DNA of 64,000 bases from an uncultured Alsobacter sp. (GCF_945952055.1 NZ_CAMFHB010000023.1:32670-96669), one strand, 5' to 3'. Counted from the stretch's first letter, positions 47,482 through 59,308 are shown. The notes: generated by a model from the letters alone, not told the origin. A program made the numbers and translations.

Positions 47482-48714
47482 ATGCGTATCACCATCATCG
47501 GCGCCGGCCTCGTCGGCCTCGCTTCGGCCCACGCCCTGCGCGACGAGGGACACGAGGTCACCATCGTGGACCGCGAGGGACCGGCGGCCGGCGCGTCGCG
47601 CGGCAACGCGGGCTGGCTCGCCCACACCGACATCGACCCCATCGCGTCGCCCAAGATGCTGCGGCAGGTGCCGAAGTTTCTGCTGGACCCGCTCGGCCCG
47701 CTGGCCATCAGGCCGTCCTACCTGTGGCAGATCCTGCCCTGGCTCGCGCGGCTGATCTGGGCGTCGCGCCCGGGCAACCTGGAGCGCTCGGTCAAGGGGC
47801 TGGTCTCGCTGCAGATGCTGGCCATGCCGGCCTGGACGCAGCTGTCCGGCGACCTCGGCCTCGCCCGGCACATCCACCGCCGCGGCGGCCTCTTCGTGTT
47901 CGCCTCGCACGCGGCGTTCGACGAGGCGAAGCCCCACTTCCGCAAGCAGATGGACCTCGGGATCGCCTGCGACCTCCTCGACCAGCCGGCGCTGAGGCAG
48001 CTCGAGCCGATGCTGGGCGATGCGATCGTGGGCGGGGCGTTCTTCCCCGACGCCGCCCATGTGAGCGATCCCAGGGTCCTCACCGAGGCGCTGTTCGAGG
48101 CCGCCCTGGCGCGCGGATGCATGTTCGAGCGTGGCGACGTCACCGCCGTGGAGGCGGGCCCGCCGGCCCGTGTCCGCCTCGCGGATGGCCGCACGCTGCA
48201 GGGCGACGCGGTCGTGGTCGCCTGCGGCGCCTGGTCGAGGCCGCTGGCCGCGGGCCTGGGCGACGCGGTCCCCCTGGACACGGAGCGGGGCTACAATGTG
48301 AGCTTTCCGGACGCGGTCGGGCTGCTGAGCCGCCCCGTCGCGTTTCCCGGGCACGGCTTCGTGGCGACCCCCATGGAGACGGGCCTGCGCATCGGCGGCG
48401 CCGTCGAACTCGGCGGGCTGGAGCTTGCGCCCAACCACGAGCGCTCGCGCGCCCTGCACGCGAAGGCCAGCCGCTTCCTGCGCGGCTGCCCGCCCTACGA
48501 CACCGGCACGAAGTGGATGGGCTTCCGGCCGTCGATCCCCGATTCCCTGCCGGTCATCGGCACGGCGCGAGCCACCGACCGGGTCGTCTACGCCTTCGGG
48601 CATGGGCACTACGGCCTCACCCAGTCCGCCGCGACCGGCCGGATCGTGGCCGACCTGCTGGCCCGTCGCCCGCCGCCCATCGATCTTGCGCCCTTCAGCC
48701 CGCAGCGGTTTTGA
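47482..48714 (+). CDS. D-amino-acid dehydrogenase-like FAD enzyme (410 aa)
   Basis: DadA/glycine-oxidase-like DAO fold: N-terminal GAGLVGLASAHAL, RGNAGWLAH, and a C-terminal GHGHYGLTQSAATG. In hydroxyproline degradation such an enzyme oxidises cis-4-hydroxy-D-proline. The epimerase that makes that compound is encoded 62 bp downstream. Expected length for a soluble or membrane-peripheral dehydrogenase. Other D-amino acids are possible substrates. Confidence 0.83.
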   Translation: MRITIIGAGLVGLASAHALRDEGHEVTIVDREGPAAGASRGNAGWLAHTDIDPIASPKMLRQVPKFLLDPLGPLAIRPSYLWQILPWLARLIWASRPGNLERSVKGLVSLQMLAMPAWTQLSGDLGLARHIHRRGGLFVFASHAAFDEAKPHFRKQMDLGIACDLLDQPALRQLEPMLGDAIVGGAFFPDAAHVSDPRVLTEALFEAALARGCMFERGDVTAVEAGPPARVRLADGRTLQGDAVVVACGAWSRPLAAGLGDAVPLDTERGYNVSFPDAVGLLSRPVAFPGHGFVATPMETGLRIGGAVELGGLELAPNHERSRALHAKASRFLRGCPPYDTGTKWMGFRPSIPDSLPVIGTARATDRVVYAFGHGHYGLTQSAATGRIVADLLARRPPPIDLAPFSPQRF

Positions 48715-48776
48715 TGGTGCGGCTTACGACGCGACGTTGAATCAGAATCACAACCGCAAGAAAGTCACTCAAGGCC

Positions 48777-49787
48777 ATGGCAACCCACACGTTCTTCTGC
48801 GTCGACGGCCACACCTGCGGCAATCCCGTGCGCCTGGTGGCGGGCGGCGGGCCGCCGCTCGTCGGCGCGACCATGGTGGAGAAGCGCGCGCATTTCCTGG
48901 CCGAGTATGACTGGATCCGCACGGGCCTGTGTTTCGAGCCGCGCGGCCACGACATGATGTCGGGGGCGATCCTGTATCCCCCGACGCGTCCGGACTGCGA
49001 CATCGCGTTCCTGTTCATCGAGACGTCCGGCTGCCTGCCGATGTGCGGCCACGGCACCATCGGCACCGTCACCATGGCGCTGGAGCGCGGGCTGGTAACG
49101 CCGCGCGAGAAGGGCCTCCTGCGCATCGACACGCCGGCCGGACTGGTCGAGGCGCGCTATGTCGAGAAGGACGGCTTCGTCGAAAGCGTGCGCATCACCA
49201 ACGTCGCCTCCTTCCTGCACTCGCGCCAGATCACGGCAGAGGTCGAAGGCATCGGCGAACTGGTCGTCGACGTGGCCTATGGCGGCAATTTCTACGCGAT
49301 CGTCGAGCCACAGAAGAACTTCCCCGGCCTGGAGCACGTCGAGCCCTCCGACATCCTGCGCTGGAGCCCCAGGGTGCGGGCGGCGTTCCGCAAGGCCTAC
49401 GAGTTCGTCCATCCGGAGAACCCCGCCATCAACGGCCTCTCCCACGTGCTTTGGACCGGCACGCCGACGCAGCCCGAGGCTCACGCCCGCAACGCCGTCT
49501 TCTACGGGGACAAGGCGATCGACCGCTCGCCCTGCGGCACGGGCACCTCGGCGCGCATGGCGCAGTGGGCCGCGCTGGGCCGGCTGAAGCCCGGCGACGA
49601 CTTCGTCCACGAGTCGATCATCGGCACCATGTTCAAGGGCCGGGTGGAACGCGCGACCCGGGCCGGCTCCTACGACGCCATCATCCCCTCCATCGAGGGT
49701 TGGGCCCGGATGACGGGGTACAACACGATCTTCATCGACGACCGCGACCCCCTCGCCCACGGTTTCCAGGTGAAGGACCGCGGCTGA
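48777..49787 (+). CDS. Hydroxyproline 2-epimerase (336 aa)
   Basis: Proline racemase family. Catalytic cysteines are Cys90 (PMCGHGTIG) and Cys253 (DRSPCGTGTSARM). Having two Cys marks an epimerase; trans-3-hydroxyproline dehydratases of the family have Ser or Thr at one of these sites. It should turn trans-4-hydroxy-L-proline into cis-4-hydroxy-D-proline (or 3-hydroxyproline isomers). The later enzymes (Hyp-decarbonylating deaminase, alpha-ketoglutarate semialdehyde dehydrogenase) are not in the window. Confidence 0.88.
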   Translation: MATHTFFCVDGHTCGNPVRLVAGGGPPLVGATMVEKRAHFLAEYDWIRTGLCFEPRGHDMMSGAILYPPTRPDCDIAFLFIETSGCLPMCGHGTIGTVTMALERGLVTPREKGLLRIDTPAGLVEARYVEKDGFVESVRITNVASFLHSRQITAEVEGIGELVVDVAYGGNFYAIVEPQKNFPGLEHVEPSDILRWSPRVRAAFRKAYEFVHPENPAINGLSHVLWTGTPTQPEAHARNAVFYGDKAIDRSPCGTGTSARMAQWAALGRLKPGDDFVHESIIGTMFKGRVERATRAGSYDAIIPSIEGWARMTGYNTIFIDDRDPLAHGFQVKDRG

Positions 49788-50100
49788 AGCTTGGCTGGGG
49801 CAGCGAATAGCAGCCCCGCCTCAGCCTCATGGATGCCCGCTCCCTCGAATTGAATTTCACGCCTGCGGGGTTTCGCGCACTTTTGCTGCGGAAAACGCCC
49901 TCACAGTCCCGATTTCCGGCACAAACCGCTTTTTGTCGGAAACGTGACGGCGCATGATTGTGGCCTGAACGGCGCCTTGGTAAGACTTCGGCAAGCAATC
50001 CGCCGGGAACGGGCACGGCCTTTGCTAGGGCCAGCCTGCACGCACCACAACGACGCCTAAGGCGCGCGGTCAGCGGCTTGAGAGGGGAGTGGCGTACGAC
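49788..50100. other. Promoter region of the liv operon
   Basis: No gene is visible in 313 bases. It includes a sigma-54-like promoter at 50011-50026 and an imperfect dyad TTTCCGGCA/TTGTCGGAAA at 49913-49942 which could be an upstream binding site. Confidence 0.6.
50011..50026 (+). promoter_or_regulatory. Putative sigma-54 promoter of the liv operon
   Basis: GGGCACGGCCTTTGCT has the -24 GG (50012-50013) and -12 GC (50024-50025) with 10 bases between, and matches TGGCACG-N4-TTGCT except for the first T. The likely transcript start is near 50037, about 64 bp before livH. Confidence 0.6.
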
Positions 50101-51015
50101 ATGGAAGTGTTCCTCCAGCAGCTCATCAACGGGCTGACGCTGGGGTCGATCTACGGCCTCATCGCCATCGGCTACACGATGGTCTTCGGCATCATCGGCA
50201 TGGTGAACTTCGCCCACGGCGACGTGTTCATGGTCGGCGGCTTCATCGCCCTGATCCTGTTCATGGTGTTCACGGCCTGGCTCGGCCTCGCGGTCGTCCC
50301 GGCGCTCGTGCTGGTGCTGATCCTCGGCATGGCCCTCACAGGGCTGTGGAACTGGACCATCGAGCGCGTCGCCTACAGGCCGCTGAGGGGATCCTTCCGG
50401 CTGGCCCCGCTGATCTCCGCGATCGGCGTGTCCATCTTCCTGGCGAACTTCGTCCAGGTGATCCAGGGCCCGCGCAACAAGCCCCTCCCCCCGATGATCC
50501 AGGGCAACTTCGTGCTCATGGGCGAGGGATCCACCACGGTCGTGCTGGCCTACAAGCAGATCGTGATCATGGTCATCACGGCGGTGCTGCTCGGACTCTT
50601 CTGGTACCTCGTGCAGAAGACCGCGCTCGGCCGCGCCCAGCGCGCCTGCGAGCAGGACCGCAAGATGGCGGCGCTGCTCGGCATCGACGTCGACCGCACC
50701 ATCTCGCTGACCTTCGTCATCGGGGCCGCGCTCGCCTCGGTCGCGGGCGTCATGTACCTCATGTACTACGGCGTGGTGAGCTTCTCGGACGGCTTCGTGC
50801 CCGGCGTGAAGGCCTTCACGGCGGCGGTGCTCGGCGGCATCGGCTCGCTGCCCGGCGCGGTGCTCGGCGGCCTTCTCATCGGCCTCATCGAGACCATGTG
50901 GTCGGCCTATTTCACCATCGACTACAAGGACGTGGCGGCATTCTCCATCCTCGCCATCACCCTGATCTTCCTGCCGACCGGCATCCTGGGCCGGCCCGAA
51001 GTCGAGAAGGTCTGA
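50101..51015 (+). CDS. livH: Branched-chain amino acid ABC permease LivH (304 aa)
   Basis: Inner-membrane permease of the LIV-I type with about eight hydrophobic segments. QLINGLTLGSIYGLIAIGYTM, NFAHGDVFMVGGF and GVMYLMYYG are characteristic. I use ATG 50101 (MEVFLQQLINGL), which fits related LivH proteins; a GTG at 50089 also exists. livM starts 3 bases after the stop. Confidence 0.95.
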   Translation: MEVFLQQLINGLTLGSIYGLIAIGYTMVFGIIGMVNFAHGDVFMVGGFIALILFMVFTAWLGLAVVPALVLVLILGMALTGLWNWTIERVAYRPLRGSFRLAPLISAIGVSIFLANFVQVIQGPRNKPLPPMIQGNFVLMGEGSTTVVLAYKQIVIMVITAVLLGLFWYLVQKTALGRAQRACEQDRKMAALLGIDVDRTISLTFVIGAALASVAGVMYLMYYGVVSFSDGFVPGVKAFTAAVLGGIGSLPGAVLGGLLIGLIETMWSAYFTIDYKDVAAFSILAITLIFLPTGILGRPEVEKV

Positions 51016-51018
51016 TCG

Positions 51019-53440
<2,422 letters not shown>

Positions 53441-53444
<4 letters not shown>

Positions 53445-54214
53445 GCACTGTGGCTGACACGATGGCCGGCAAGCCCGCCGCGGCGGCACCGGGTCCGTCC
53501 CTCCTCGCCGTCCGTGGGGTGAAGACCTACTACGGCAACATCATCGCCCTGAAGGGCGTCGACATGGACGTCCGCCAGGGCGAGATCGTCACGCTCATCG
53601 GGGCGAACGGCGCCGGCAAGTCGACGCTGATGATGACGATCTTCGGCAATCCGCGGGCTCGCGAAGGGTCGATCACGTTCGACGGGCGGGACATCACCCG
53701 CATGCCGACGCACGAGATCGCGCGGCTCAACATCTCGCAGTCGCCCGAAGGCCGCCGCGTGTTCCCGCGCATGACGGTCTACGAGAACCTGCAGATGGGC
53801 GCCTCCATCAACGGTTTCGCCCATTTCGACCAAGACCTCGAGCGCATGTTCACGCTGTTCCCGCGGCTGAAGGAGCGCATCTCCCAGCGCGGCGGCACGC
53901 TGTCGGGTGGCGAGCAGCAGATGCTGGCCATCGCGCGCGCGCTGATGGCGCGGCCTCGCCTGCTGCTCCTCGACGAGCCTTCGCTCGGGCTGGCGCCGCT
54001 CATCGTCAAGCAGATCTTCGACGCCATCCGCGACCTCAACCGCAAGGAAGGGCTCACGGTCTTCCTCGTCGAGCAGAACGCCTACCACGCCCTCAAGCTC
54101 GCGCACCGCGGCTACGTGATGGTCAACGGGCTCATCACGATGTCGGGGACGGGCCGCGAGCTCCTGGCCGATCCGCAGGTGCGGGCGGCCTATCTCGAAG
54201 GCGGACACCACTAG
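53441..54214 (+). CDS. livF: Branched-chain amino acid ABC ATPase LivF (257 aa)
   Basis: Walker A GANGAGKSTLM, signature LSGGEQQMLAIARAL and Walker B LLLLDEPSLGLAP. Start ATG 53441 overlaps the livG stop as ATGA. A 20-residue Ala-rich N-terminal stretch precedes the ABC core. Second ATPase of the heteromeric LIV importer. Confidence 0.95.
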
Positions 54215-54224
54215 GAACCGGGCG

Positions 54225-54584
54225 ATGTCAGGCATCCTCTACGAAGAAAGCTCGATCTGGCTGTTCCTGCTGGTGTCGGTCGTCATGGGCGGCTCGGCCG
54301 CCTGGGCGACGGGCAAGTCGATCGCGCAGACGTGGCGTCCCCTGTGGCAGGTGCCGGCCTACATGCTGGTGCTGGGCTGCGCCGTGCGCTTCATCCACTT
54401 CGCCCTGTTCGAGGGCACGCTTCTCAGCCTCCAGTTCTACGCGGTCGACACCGTGATCCTGATGGTGCTGGGAATGCTCGGCTTCCGGTATCGGCGCACC
54501 CAGCAGATGACCACGCAGTATCGCTGGATGTACGAGAAGACCGGTCCGTTCAGCTGGCGCGAAAAGGCCGCGGGCGCGGCTTGA
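54225..54584 (+). CDS. Small membrane protein of the liv operon (119 aa)
   Basis: Three predicted membrane segments, about residues 11-29, 41-60 and 67-87, then a basic tail (RYRRTQQMTTQYRW). It is 10 bases after livF and has no counterpart in E. coli liv, but a protein of this type is found at the same spot in other Hyphomicrobiales (I believe DUF6867). A transporter accessory role is a guess. Confidence 0.8.
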   Translation: MSGILYEESSIWLFLLVSVVMGGSAAWATGKSIAQTWRPLWQVPAYMLVLGCAVRFIHFALFEGTLLSLQFYAVDTVILMVLGMLGFRYRRTQQMTTQYRWMYEKTGPFSWREKAAGAA

Positions 54585-54737
54585 AAAGGACCAGCCAAGG
54601 CCTTCTCAAACGCCGAAAAGAGCTTAGCTTTTCGAGTGACACCCACCGAAAAAGGCGCAATGATCCGCCCCATCCGGTGGTTGGCACGCGATAAAACCGG
54701 GTCTCCACGGGGATCCATCGATCAGAGGGGAAATCTG

Positions 54738-55853
54738 ATGAAGAAACTGCTGATGACGGGCATCGCGCTCGGCGCGGTCATGGCCCTGTCGGGCGTGGCC
54801 CAGGCCCAGATCAAGCTCGGCGTCGCCGGGCCGATCACGGGTCCGAACGCGGCCTTCGGTGCGCAGCTGAAGAACGGCGTCGAACAGGCCGTCGAGGACA
54901 TCAACGCCAAGGGCGGCGTCCTCGGCCAGAAGATCACGGTCAGCGTCGGCGACGACGTGTCCGATCCCAAGCAGGGCGTGTCGGTTGCCAACAAGTTCGT
55001 TGGCGACGGCGTCAAGTGGGTGGTCGGCCACTTCAACTCCGGCGTCACCAACCCCGCCTCCGACGTCTACATGGAGAACGGGATGGTCATGGTGACCCCT
55101 TCGGCCACCAACCCGAAGATCACCGAGAAGGGCATGTGGAACGTGTTCCGCACCTGCGGTCGTGACGACCAGCAGGGCGCCGTGGCCGCCGACTACATCG
55201 CCAAGACCCTGAAGGGCAAGAAGGTCGCCGTCGTCCACGACAAGACGACCTACGGCCAGGGCCTCGCCGACGAGACCAAGAAGGCGATGAACGGCAAGGG
55301 CGTGAAGGAAGTCCTCTACGAAGGTGTGAACACCGGCGAAAAGGACTACTCGGCGCTGATCTCCAAGATCAAGTCGTCCGGCGCGGACGTCGTGTACTGG
55401 GGCGGCCTGCACACCGAAGGCGGCCTGATCGTGCGCCAGATGCGCGACCAGGGCGTCAAGGCCGTGCTGATGTCGGGTGACGGCATCACCTCCGACGAGT
55501 TCGCCACGATCGGCGGCCCGGGCGTCGAAGGCACCCTGATGACCTTCCCGCCGGACCCGCGCAAGCGCCCCGAGGCCAAGGACATCGTCGCCAAGTTCGA
55601 GGCGAAGAAGTTCAACCCCGAGGCCTACACGCTCTACAGCTACGCCGCGGTGCAGATCCTCGCCCAGGCGGCCGAGATGGCCAAGTCGACCGATCCCAAG
55701 AAGGTCGCCGAGGCCATGCACTCCGGCAAGCCGTTCAAGACCGTCATCGGCGACATCGCCTACGACAAGAAGGGCGACATCACCCGCCCCGACTACACGA
55801 TGTACGTGTGGAAGAAGCAGGGTGACAAGATCACCTACGTCGAGCAGAAGTAA
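54738..55853 (+). CDS. livJ: Branched-chain amino acid-binding protein LivJ/LivK (371 aa)
   Basis: Periplasmic type-1 binding protein. Signal peptide MKKLLMTGIALGAVMALSGVAQA with cleavage after AQA, then IKLGVAGPITGPNAAFGAQLKNG. ATG at 54738 has AGGGGA nine bases upstream. Last gene of the liv operon with a terminator right behind it. The ligand may be Leu/Ile/Val or other amino acids; it cannot be told from sequence. Confidence 0.95.
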   Translation: MKKLLMTGIALGAVMALSGVAQAQIKLGVAGPITGPNAAFGAQLKNGVEQAVEDINAKGGVLGQKITVSVGDDVSDPKQGVSVANKFVGDGVKWVVGHFNSGVTNPASDVYMENGMVMVTPSATNPKITEKGMWNVFRTCGRDDQQGAVAADYIAKTLKGKKVAVVHDKTTYGQGLADETKKAMNGKGVKEVLYEGVNTGEKDYSALISKIKSSGADVVYWGGLHTEGGLIVRQMRDQGVKAVLMSGDGITSDEFATIGGPGVEGTLMTFPPDPRKRPEAKDIVAKFEAKKFNPEAYTLYSYAAVQILAQAAEMAKSTDPKKVAEAMHSGKPFKTVIGDIAYDKKGDITRPDYTMYVWKKQGDKITYVEQK

Positions 55854-55875
55854 TCGCTTCACGGCGATGCTTGCG

Positions 55876-55906
55876 AAGGGGCGCCGCGAGGCGCCCCTTT
55901 TGTTTT
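55876..55906 (+). terminator. Rho-independent terminator of liv operon
   Basis: AAGGGGCGCC (55876-55885) pairs with GGCGCCCCTT (55890-55899) around a GCGA tetraloop and is followed by TTGTTTT. It ends the liv operon after livJ. Confidence 0.9.
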
Positions 55907-55950
55907 GGGCGCGACACAAAGGTCGGTTGACGCAAAGCCGAAACACCTCC

Positions 55951-56043
55951 GCGCGTCATGCCCGGGCTTGGCCCGGGCACCCACGACTTCGGAACGGCCC
56001 AAGCAAAGTCGTGGATGGCCGGGCCAAGCCTGGCCAGGACGGC
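55951..56043. repeat. Family A intergenic palindrome (copy 5)
   Basis: Arms around CCACGACTTCGG and AAAGTCGTGGATGG and the outer CCCGGGCTTGGCCCGG / CCGGGCCAAGCCTGG. Located between the liv terminator and bmt. Confidence 0.92.
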
Positions 56044-56110
56044 TGAGAGAATTCAGAGCGTTTATGGTCCAAACACGGCCCCGTCCCGTATACGGCACGA
56101 ATCGTCCGTT

Positions 56111-56143
56111 TTGACAAACGCACTGTCGTGAAGTAGCAGTGCG
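56111..56143 (+). promoter_or_regulatory. Putative sigma-70 promoter with operator upstream of bmt
   Basis: TTGACA (56111-56116) and TAGCAG at 17 bases make a promoter with a consensus -35 and weak -10. The dyad CGCACTG (56119-56125)/CAGTGCG (56137-56143) lies on it and could be an operator. It is 27 bases upstream of the bmt start. Confidence 0.4.
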
Positions 56144-56166
56144 CGATTGTCTGCCGAGGCCCTGCC

Positions 56167-57174
56167 ATGCTCGATCGCCCTGCCGCCGACCGCCTGTCAG
56201 CCCTGCTCGCCGAGAAGGGAGTCCTGCTCGCCGATGGCGCGACGGGGACGAACTACTTCGACATGGGACTGGAGTCGGGCGAGCCGCCCGAGGCCTGGCT
56301 CGTCGAGCATCCCGACAAGGTCGAGGCGCTGCACCGCGCCTTCATCGAGGCCGGCTCGGACATCGTGCTGACCAACAGCTTCGGCGCCAACCGCTATCGC
56401 CTGAAGCTCCACGGCCTCGAAAACCGCACGCGCGAACTCAACCGGCTGGCGGCTTCGATCGCCCGCAAGGCCGCGGACGCCTCGGGACGCACGGTGATCG
56501 TCGCCGGTTCGGTGGGCCCGACGGGCGAACTGTTCGATCCGCTCGGCGCGCTCACCATGGATGCGGCCGTTGAAGCCTTCACGGAGCAGTGCCGCGGGCT
56601 GGCCGAGGGCGGCGCCGACCTGGCCTGGATCGAAACCATGTCCGCCGCCGAGGAACTCGAGGCGGCCGCGCGCGGCGCCATCGCGGCCGGCCTTCCCTAC
56701 GTTTTCACCGCGAGCTTCGACACCGCGGGCCGGACCATGATGGGCGTGACGCCCGAACAGATGGGCGAGATCGCCGCACGCATGCCGGTCGCTCCCCTCG
56801 CCTACGGAGCCAACTGCGGGATCGGCCCCGGCGATCTCGTCGTCTCCACGCTCGCCATGAGCGCCGCCTCGCCGGGCGACGTGCTCGTGGCCAAGGGCAA
56901 TTGCGGCATTCCGCAGTGGGTGGGCGACAAGGTCCACTACGGCGGAACGCCCGAACTGATGGGGTGCTACGCCAACCTCGCGATTGCGTCGGGCGCGCGC
57001 ATCATCGGCGGTTGCTGCGGCACGTCGCCGAGCCACATCGCCGCCATGCGCAAGGCGATCGACGCGGGCGTGCGCCCGCCCCGCCCGACCTTCGAGGCGG
57101 TGGAGGAGAGCCTCGGCCCGGTGACGCGCCCCAAGGCTGCCAAGGAGCGGACCCGCTCGGGCCGGCGCGGCTGA
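56167..57174 (+). CDS. bmt: Betaine-homocysteine S-methyltransferase (335 aa)
   Basis: Moves a methyl group from glycine betaine to homocysteine, giving methionine and dimethylglycine. Homocysteine methyltransferase fold with zinc-binding Cys in GANCG and the paired Cys of GGCCGT near residues 275-280, and GATGTNYFDMG at the start. Length near that of rhizobial BMT. C-terminal 30 residues are basic and probably disordered. Putative promoter and dyad lie just upstream. Confidence 0.9.
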   Translation: MLDRPAADRLSALLAEKGVLLADGATGTNYFDMGLESGEPPEAWLVEHPDKVEALHRAFIEAGSDIVLTNSFGANRYRLKLHGLENRTRELNRLAASIARKAADASGRTVIVAGSVGPTGELFDPLGALTMDAAVEAFTEQCRGLAEGGADLAWIETMSAAEELEAAARGAIAAGLPYVFTASFDTAGRTMMGVTPEQMGEIAARMPVAPLAYGANCGIGPGDLVVSTLAMSAASPGDVLVAKGNCGIPQWVGDKVHYGGTPELMGCYANLAIASGARIIGGCCGTSPSHIAAMRKAIDAGVRPPRPTFEAVEESLGPVTRPKAAKERTRSGRRG

Positions 57175-57189
57175 TCGCCGAGACGGTCC

Positions 57190-57918
57190 TCAGCCCAGCC
57201 TGCCCAGCACCGGGAAGGTCTCGAGCAGCCAGAACGACATCTGCGTGAAGCTGCCGGTCAGGAAGGCCACGCCCGTGATCACGAGGAGGCCGCCCATGGC
57301 CTTCTCCACGAGCCCCATGCGCTTGCGGAAGCTCTTCATGAAGCCCGTGAAGGCCTCGAGTGCGAGGCCGGCCACGAGGAACGGGATGCCGAGGCCGGCC
57401 GAATAGGCCCCCAGCAGCAAGGCGCCTCGGGCCACCGTGTCCTCCGATCCGGCCACCGCCAGGATCGCGGCGAGGATCGGGCCGATGCAAGGAGTCCAAC
57501 CGAAGGCGAAGGCGAGCCCCATCACGTAGGCGCCCCAGATGCCGACCGGCTTCTCGACGGTGAGGCGGGCCTCCCGGTAGAGGAAGGCGAAGCGGAACAC
57601 GCCGAGGAAGTGCAGCCCCATCGCGATGATGGCGATGCCGGCGAGCCACGACAGCGTGTCGAGATATTGCCGGATCACCTGTCCGAGCACCGAGGCGGTG
57701 GCACCGAGCAGCACGAAAACCGTGGAGAAGCCCAGCACGAACAAGGTCGCGACGATCATCACGTCGCGCCGTGCGCGTCGTTCGCCCCCTTCGGCGAATT
57801 CCTCGATGGTCGTGCCGGCGAGGAAGCAGAGGTAGGGCGGAACGAGCGGCAGCACGCAGGGACTGAGGAAGCTCAGCACGCCAGCAAGCACCGCCGCGGG
57901 GATCGAGACATCGGCCAT
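57190..57918 (-). CDS. ccdA: CcdA-like thiol-disulfide membrane protein (242 aa)
   Basis: Six predicted membrane segments with paired Cys in FLSPCVLPLVPPYLC and AFGWTPCIGPIL, as in CcdA/DsbD membrane domains, which pass electrons from cytoplasmic thioredoxin to the periplasm for cytochrome c maturation or similar. Start at MADVSIPAAV (57918). It converges on bmt with 15 bp between the stops. Confidence 0.92.
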   Translation of the reverse strand: MADVSIPAAVLAGVLSFLSPCVLPLVPPYLCFLAGTTIEEFAEGGERRARRDVMIVATLFVLGFSTVFVLLGATASVLGQVIRQYLDTLSWLAGIAIIAMGLHFLGVFRFAFLYREARLTVEKPVGIWGAYVMGLAFAFGWTPCIGPILAAILAVAGSEDTVARGALLLGAYSAGLGIPFLVAGLALEAFTGFMKSFRKRMGLVEKAMGGLLVITGVAFLTGSFTQMSFWLLETFPVLGRLG

Positions 57919-58026
57919 GCCCGCTTCTAGCGTGTCGGGCGCCCGCGACCAAGGCACCACACGCGCATCCGTGTTCACACCCACGCGGGCTTGATGCCCC
58001 GCGCCGCCTCCCGCAGGATGGCGCCC

Positions 58027-59037
58027 ATGACAGCCCCTCTGCGAAATCTCATCACCGACGTCCCCGGCCTGCTCGTCGGCAACGCGTCGGATCCGGACCG
58101 CGCGACCGGTGTCACGGCCGTGGTCTTCGACCGTCCGACACCGGCGGCGGTGGCCATCCTGGGCGGTGGGCCGGGGACGCGCGACACCTCGCTGCTCGAG
58201 CCCGAGATGACCGTCGACGGCGTCGATGCCCTGGTGCTCTCGGGCGGCTCCGCCTTCGGGCTCGATGCCGCGGGCGGCGTCCAGGCGGTGCTCGCCGAGC
58301 ACGGGCGAGGCTTCCGCATTCGCGACATGACCGTGCCGATCGTGCCCCAGGCCATCCTGTTCGACCTGCTGAACGGCGGCGACAAGCACTGGGGCCGAAA
58401 GCCCCCCTATTTCGACCTGGGCGCGGCCGCCTGCGAGGCGATCGCGGCGGACTTCCAGCTCGGTACGGCCGGCGCCGGCTTCGGCGCCACGACGTCGACG
58501 GTGAAGGGCGGGCTGGGGTCGGCCAGCATGCGCACGGCCTCGGGCTTCACCGTGGGCGCGGTGGTCGCGGTCAACGCCGTCGGCTCGCCCCTCGTGGGAA
58601 GCGGCCCGCATTTCTGGGCGGCGCCGTTCGAGCAGAACGGCGAGTTCGGCGGCCTCGGCCTGCCGCATCCCTGGCCTGCCGACGCGCTCGAGCTGCGCAT
58701 CAAGGGTGCGGCGCCCAACCAGGCCACCACGATCGCCATCGTCGCCACCGACGCCATCCTCGGCAAGGCGGAATGCAAGCGCGTCGCCAATGCCGCCCAC
58801 CACGGCATGGCCCGGGCTTTGCGCCCGTCGCACACGCCGCTCGACGGCGACCTCGTCTTCGCCGCCGCCACCGGCCGCAAGCCGCTGGGCCCCATGCCCG
58901 TGGCCGCCCTGGCGGAGATCGCGATGGCCGCCGCCGACTGCCTCGCGCGCGCCGTTGCCCGGGGCGTCTACGAGGCGACGTCGCTGCCGTTCACGGACGC
59001 CCCGATCGCTTGGAAGGACCGCTTCGCCAACCGGTGA
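58027..59037 (+). CDS. P1-family (DmpA/NylC-like) peptidase (336 aa)
   Basis: N-terminal nucleophile hydrolase family S58 (DmpA, BapA, NylC). Landmarks are ITDVPGLLVGNASD, GGPGTRDTSLLEP, VLSGGSAFGLDAAGGV and KGGLGSASM near residue 180, where the family self-cleaves ahead of a Ser or Thr that becomes the nucleophile. It probably acts on short amides or N-terminal D- or beta-amino acids. I start at ATG 58027; another at 58018 is equally near AGGATG. No operon partner. Confidence 0.85.
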   Translation: MTAPLRNLITDVPGLLVGNASDPDRATGVTAVVFDRPTPAAVAILGGGPGTRDTSLLEPEMTVDGVDALVLSGGSAFGLDAAGGVQAVLAEHGRGFRIRDMTVPIVPQAILFDLLNGGDKHWGRKPPYFDLGAAACEAIAADFQLGTAGAGFGATTSTVKGGLGSASMRTASGFTVGAVVAVNAVGSPLVGSGPHFWAAPFEQNGEFGGLGLPHPWPADALELRIKGAAPNQATTIAIVATDAILGKAECKRVANAAHHGMARALRPSHTPLDGDLVFAAATGRKPLGPMPVAALAEIAMAAADCLARAVARGVYEATSLPFTDAPIAWKDRFANR

Positions 59038-59133
59038 GCGGCGGAACGATGCGGCCGTCACGCGATCGGGCGCTCCAGGGCCGTGGCTTTCCCGCCCTCG
59101 GACCTTCGGCCGAAACAGGCTGCTATCCCTCCG

Positions 59134-59226
59134 CACGTCCTGCCCGGGCTTGGCCCGGGCATCCACGACTTTGCCGGGGCCATCCGCAAGTCGTGGGTGG
59201 CCGGGCCAAGCCCGGCCATGACGGCG
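59134..59226. repeat. Family A intergenic palindrome (copy 6)
   Basis: Arms CCTGCCCGGGCTTGGCCCGG and CCGGGCCAAGCCCGGCCATG with CCACGACTTTGC/GCAAGTCGTGGG inside. It lies in the gap between the convergent P1 peptidase gene and the DadA-like gene. Confidence 0.92.
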
Positions 59227-59308
59227 GAGAGATGGGTGCCGGCAGGGGAGATGCGCGCAAGCCATCGGCAAGCGGTGGCTTGCCGAAGACTGCAGGATCG
59301 CCTGTCGC

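Noticed and set aside
56041..56166. SAM or other riboswitch upstream of bmt
   Set aside because: I looked for the conserved cores of SAM-II and glycine riboswitches and found none; only the promoter-overlapping dyad is seen.
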